Assembly: GCA_019155185.1 (NCBI GenBank)
Contig: CM032800.1
Span: 17,566,938-17,630,937, forward strand
Length of the DNA: 64,000 nucleotides
From: Beaufortia kweichowensis
Lineage: Eukaryota > Chordata > Actinopteri > Cypriniformes > Gastromyzontidae
Reading direction: 5' to 3'
A program made the position numbers and the translations under genes. The stretch's first letter is position 1, and the number at the start of each line of letters is the position of its first letter. The notes below the pieces were generated by a model. That model searched no databases. It saw nothing but the letters and a program-made list of their open reading frames with translations, and was not told where the DNA came from. This document shows, one piece after another, positions 61,736 to 64,000 of the stretch.

Positions 61736-63104
61736 AGAGTTAGTTGAGGTGGTAACGCGGGCAGTCGCGCAGTTAAAACTCGACTGGCCCACGGAAGTTC
61801 AAAGCACACGTCAGTCCAGTAAACTTGATGAGTGCTTTTTAAAACCAAAAACTCCACCTCCCCGCCGGGGTTTACCATTCTTCCCAGACCTGCATAGTGA
61901 GCTATCAGGATCATGGTCACGGCCATACTCTGCTCGTGTTTTTAACCCTCGAATGTCCGTATACTCTAACATTGTGGGGGCTAAAGAACACGGGTATGAT
62001 GCGATGCCGGTGGTGGAACAGACGCTCGCGGGCTATCTGTCCCCGTCATCGGCATCGTCGCTTAAAGCCCCGGAACTCCCATCAAAGCCGTGTAGAACAA
62101 CTTCGGCTTTGGTGGGGAAGGCTTTAGTGGTGTGGGGCAAACCTGGGTTTCTCTCCCAGCGCCCGGTACTGGGGTCAATATGTCATTGTGTAACGCTTAT
62201 GACAGACGTATCCCTGACGGGCTGGGGAGCGGTAATGGAAGACCGCTCCGCCAGAGGCTTATGGAGGGGCCGCCAGCTCGAGTGGCACATAAATTGCCTA
62301 AAGTTGATGGCGGTATGGCTTGCGTTGAGGCAGTTCCTTCCTCGCCTCAGAAACAAGCATGTTCTCGTCCTGACGGACAACACATCGGTGGTTGCATACA
62401 TCAACCATCAAGGTGGTCTGCGGTCGCGCCCTCTTTACAAATTGGCACACCAGATCCTGATGTGGTCCCAAGGGAAGCTGCTCTCGGTCAGAGCAGCGTA
62501 TATCCCGGGACGGTTGAATGTGGGAGCAGACGCCCTGTCGAGGCAGGGGCCGAGGCCAGGGGAGTGGAGACTTCACCCCGAGGTGGTGCAAATGATCTGG
62601 GATACCTTTCTCCCAGCGGAAGTGGACCTGTTTGCGTCTCAAGAGACTACGCACTGTCCATTATGGTTCTCCCTAATACCTCCAGCCCCACTGGGGCTGG
62701 ATGCTCTTGTACATCCGTGGCTGAGGCTACGCCTGTACGCTTTTCCCCCGATCGCTCTGCTCCCGGGAGTCCTGGAAAGGGTGCGCCAGCACAGGATTCG
62801 CCTGTTACTGGTGGCTCCCCGCTGGCCGGCCCGAGTATTGTTCTTGGACCTGATAGCACTCCTAGACGGCACCCCGCTGTGGCTGCCGGTCAGGAAAGAT
62901 CTGCTGTCTCAGGAGCAAGGCACCATCCTTCATCCATGCCCAGAGATGTGGAAACTACGGGCCAGGCTCACTAGTACAGGTCTCTCGACCGAGGTCGTAG
63001 ATACCATTTCCACAATCCAGGGCTCCCTCCAAGAGGAAGCTATACGCCTTAAAGTGGGAAGTCTTCTCTTCCTGGTGTTCAGGTTGGCGTCAAGATCCAG
63101 TTGA
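61728..63104 (+). CDS. Gag central region fused in frame to RNase H (RT deleted)
   Basis: From the ATG at 61728 (MYEELVEV) the frame reads the DIRS Gag block: LPFFPDLHSELSGSWSRPYS, VFNPRMSVYSNIVGAKEHGY, AGYLSPSSASSLKAPELPSK and TTSALVGKA. It then passes directly to GFLSQRPVLGSICHCVTLMT and the RNase H domain with DVSLTGWGAV, VLTDNTSVVAYINHQGG and YIPGRLNVGADALSRQ, followed by the DIRS C-terminal region (EVDLFASQETTHCPLWFS). The entire RT is missing at the junction near 62110-62150. In the RNase H, the expected acidic residue in the CLELLAVW-type motif is Lys (NCLKLMAVW), so catalysis is doubtful. Confidence 0.8.
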   Translation: MYEELVEVVTRAVAQLKLDWPTEVQSTRQSSKLDECFLKPKTPPPRRGLPFFPDLHSELSGSWSRPYSARVFNPRMSVYSNIVGAKEHGYDAMPVVEQTLAGYLSPSSASSLKAPELPSKPCRTTSALVGKALVVWGKPGFLSQRPVLGSICHCVTLMTDVSLTGWGAVMEDRSARGLWRGRQLEWHINCLKLMAVWLALRQFLPRLRNKHVLVLTDNTSVVAYINHQGGLRSRPLYKLAHQILMWSQGKLLSVRAAYIPGRLNVGADALSRQGPRPGEWRLHPEVVQMIWDTFLPAEVDLFASQETTHCPLWFSLIPPAPLGLDALVHPWLRLRLYAFPPIALLPGVLERVRQHRIRLLLVAPRWPARVLFLDLIALLDGTPLWLPVRKDLLSQEQGTILHPCPEMWKLRARLTSTGLSTEVVDTISTIQGSLQEEAIRLKVGSLLFLVFRLASRSS

Positions 63105-63717
63105 CTGCCCGGTTAGCGTGGTGCTGGAATTCTTGCAAGATCGTTTTTTCATCAGGTCAACTGTCAAGGTCTATGCGGCAAGGTCTATTTCTGCCTTTCA
63201 TAGTCTTGTTCATGACCAGTCTGTGGGTCGAGACCCACTGGTCGTGCGCTTCCTCCGTGGCACTAGGAGGCTGAGGCCGGTGTTACGTGCCAGGGTCCCC
63301 ACTTGGGACCTGGCGGTGGTACTTCAGGGGTTATCGGTTGCTCCGTTTGAACCCATCGAGGCCGTTTCGGCCAAATTTCTGACCCTCAAGACAATTTTCT
63401 TGTTGGCAGTATCTTTCCTGAAGAGAGTTGCCGATCTCCAAGCTCTCTCAGTCTCTCCTTCTTGCCTGGCATTTGCACCAGGAATGGTTAAGGCTTTTCT
63501 CTACCCGAGACAGGGTTATGTACCTAAAGTTCCCACCAATGTGCCGAGGCACATTACGTTGCAGGCCTTCTGTCCTCCTCCCTTCAAGGATTCAGACCAG
63601 GAAAAAGCTAACTTACTCATCTATGTACACAGAACTGCTCCCTTAAGGAAGTCTGAGCAGCTGTTTGTGTGTTTCGGTCCCCATACAGAACTGCGCCCCT
63701 TGAAGAGAACGTTTTAG
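63014..63717 (+). CDS. DIRS tyrosine recombinase, C-terminally truncated
   Basis: This frame overlaps the end of the RNase H frame by about 90 nt. It starts at RAPSKRKLYALKWEVFSSWC, continues SVVLEFLQDRFFIRSTVKVY, VVRFLRGTRRLRPVLRARV and FLKRVADLQALSVSPSCLAF, and ends at the TAG at 63715-63717 after SEQLFVCFG. The core-binding and early catalytic regions are present. The C-terminal part with the His-x-x-Arg and Tyr nucleophile is absent, so it should not recombine. The true start is uncertain because no ATG is near the first homologous codons. Confidence 0.7.
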
Positions 63718-63719
63718 GT

Positions 63720-63754
63720 TACGACTGTAGCCTCTGTTCCCTGAGAGGAGCGAG
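63720..63754. repeat. DIRS internal complementary region
   Basis: TACGACTGTAGCCTCTGTTC and onward is the near-exact inverse of the last 35 bases of the window. It directly follows the recombinase stop, as in complete DIRS elements. Confidence 0.8.
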
Positions 63755-64000
63755 GTTTCGTCCCCCCATACTCCCTGCATCCCTGGCGAGCAGCTTCGGC
63801 ACTTTACGCTGAATGTGAGAACGTCCCAAGGTCCTTTTATAGCTTCCTGGTCCTGACGTCACCCGCCCGTGACGTTCAGTCTTGCCATTCGGCAATTTTA
63901 CACACGTGCTTCAGACGCAGTCACGCAAAGGCGTTCCCCATAGCGTCACACGCTGACGCAGCGTCTCGTTCCCTCTCAGGGAACAGAGGTTACAGTTGTA

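Larger units (their letters stand above)
61031..64000 (+). mobile_element. DIRS-type (tyrosine recombinase) retrotransposon, RT-deleted
   Basis: Inverted terminal repeats at 61031-61183 and 63828-64000 are nearly identical over their inner 130 bp (for example CGCCTTTGCGTGACTGCGTC and its inverse). At 63720-63754 an internal complementary region matches the inverse of the extreme right end (CTCTGTTCCCTGAGAGG), the hallmark that DIRS elements use to circularise. Between them are Gag, RNase H and recombinase regions in order, but no reverse transcriptase. The window ends at or near the right terminus. Confidence 0.92.

Noticed and set aside
62132..62974. 280-aa plus-strand ORF in the DIRS element
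   Set aside because: Alternate frame of the RNase H region, which carries the family motifs.

Overview
The window reads as vertebrate nuclear DNA from a teleost fish, probably a cyprinid or close relative. The evidence is multi-exon genes with GT/AG introns and AATAAA signals, plus a fish-type repeat load: L2 and L1/Tx1-like LINEs, tRNA-derived SINEs, hAT, Tc1/mariner and piggyBac-type elements, a DIRS element and very long minisatellites. A run of exactly 100 N at 52597-52696 marks a scaffold join, so DNA to its right need not be a true neighbour. Species cannot be read from the sequence.

Left block, 1-20 kb. The last five exons of a coiled-coil protein (+, possibly ARHGEF2-like) are followed by phosphomevalonate kinase (pmvk, -, five clean exons) and the ELL-associated factor eaf1 (+). 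pmvk and eaf1 are divergent across an 820-bp spacer holding two ETS-type CCGGAAGT sites. pmvk intron 2 is swollen by an L2 LINE, itself split by an hAT transposon with an open 652-aa transposase. A second L2 copy, in the opposite orientation and split by a SINE, lies downstream of pmvk.

Middle block, 20-49 kb. LINE remnants lead into a 6.5-kb array of a degenerate 29-bp unit. Next come yrdc (-, split by a Tc1/mariner element), a small divergent 70-aa gene (+) and mtf1 (-, six zinc fingers and acidic/Pro-rich tail). This order and orientation matches human YRDC - C1orf122 - MTF1 as I remember it, which supports naming the small gene C1orf122-like. A 2.9-kb array of a 15-bp unit and several MITEs lie upstream of the mtf1 zinc-finger exons. 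A decayed GC-rich-ended hAT element abuts the gap.

Right block, 52.7-64 kb. No confident host gene. It holds a 500-bp TTAA-flanked MITE, a 0.5-kb GA repeat, CpG-rich stretches that may be conserved non-coding elements, and two possible minus-strand terminal exons, one with a CxxC pattern recalling the IL-15/IL-21 group. The last 3 kb is a DIRS-type tyrosine-recombinase retrotransposon with inverted terminal repeats and an internal complementary region. It has lost its reverse transcriptase.

Single-base frame breaks occur in eaf1, yrdc and mtf1, while pmvk, the mtf1 finger exons and the first hAT transposase are clean. This may be uneven consensus quality or local decay; the sequence alone cannot decide. 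Most long ORFs inside the arrays are artefacts of stop-free repeat units.
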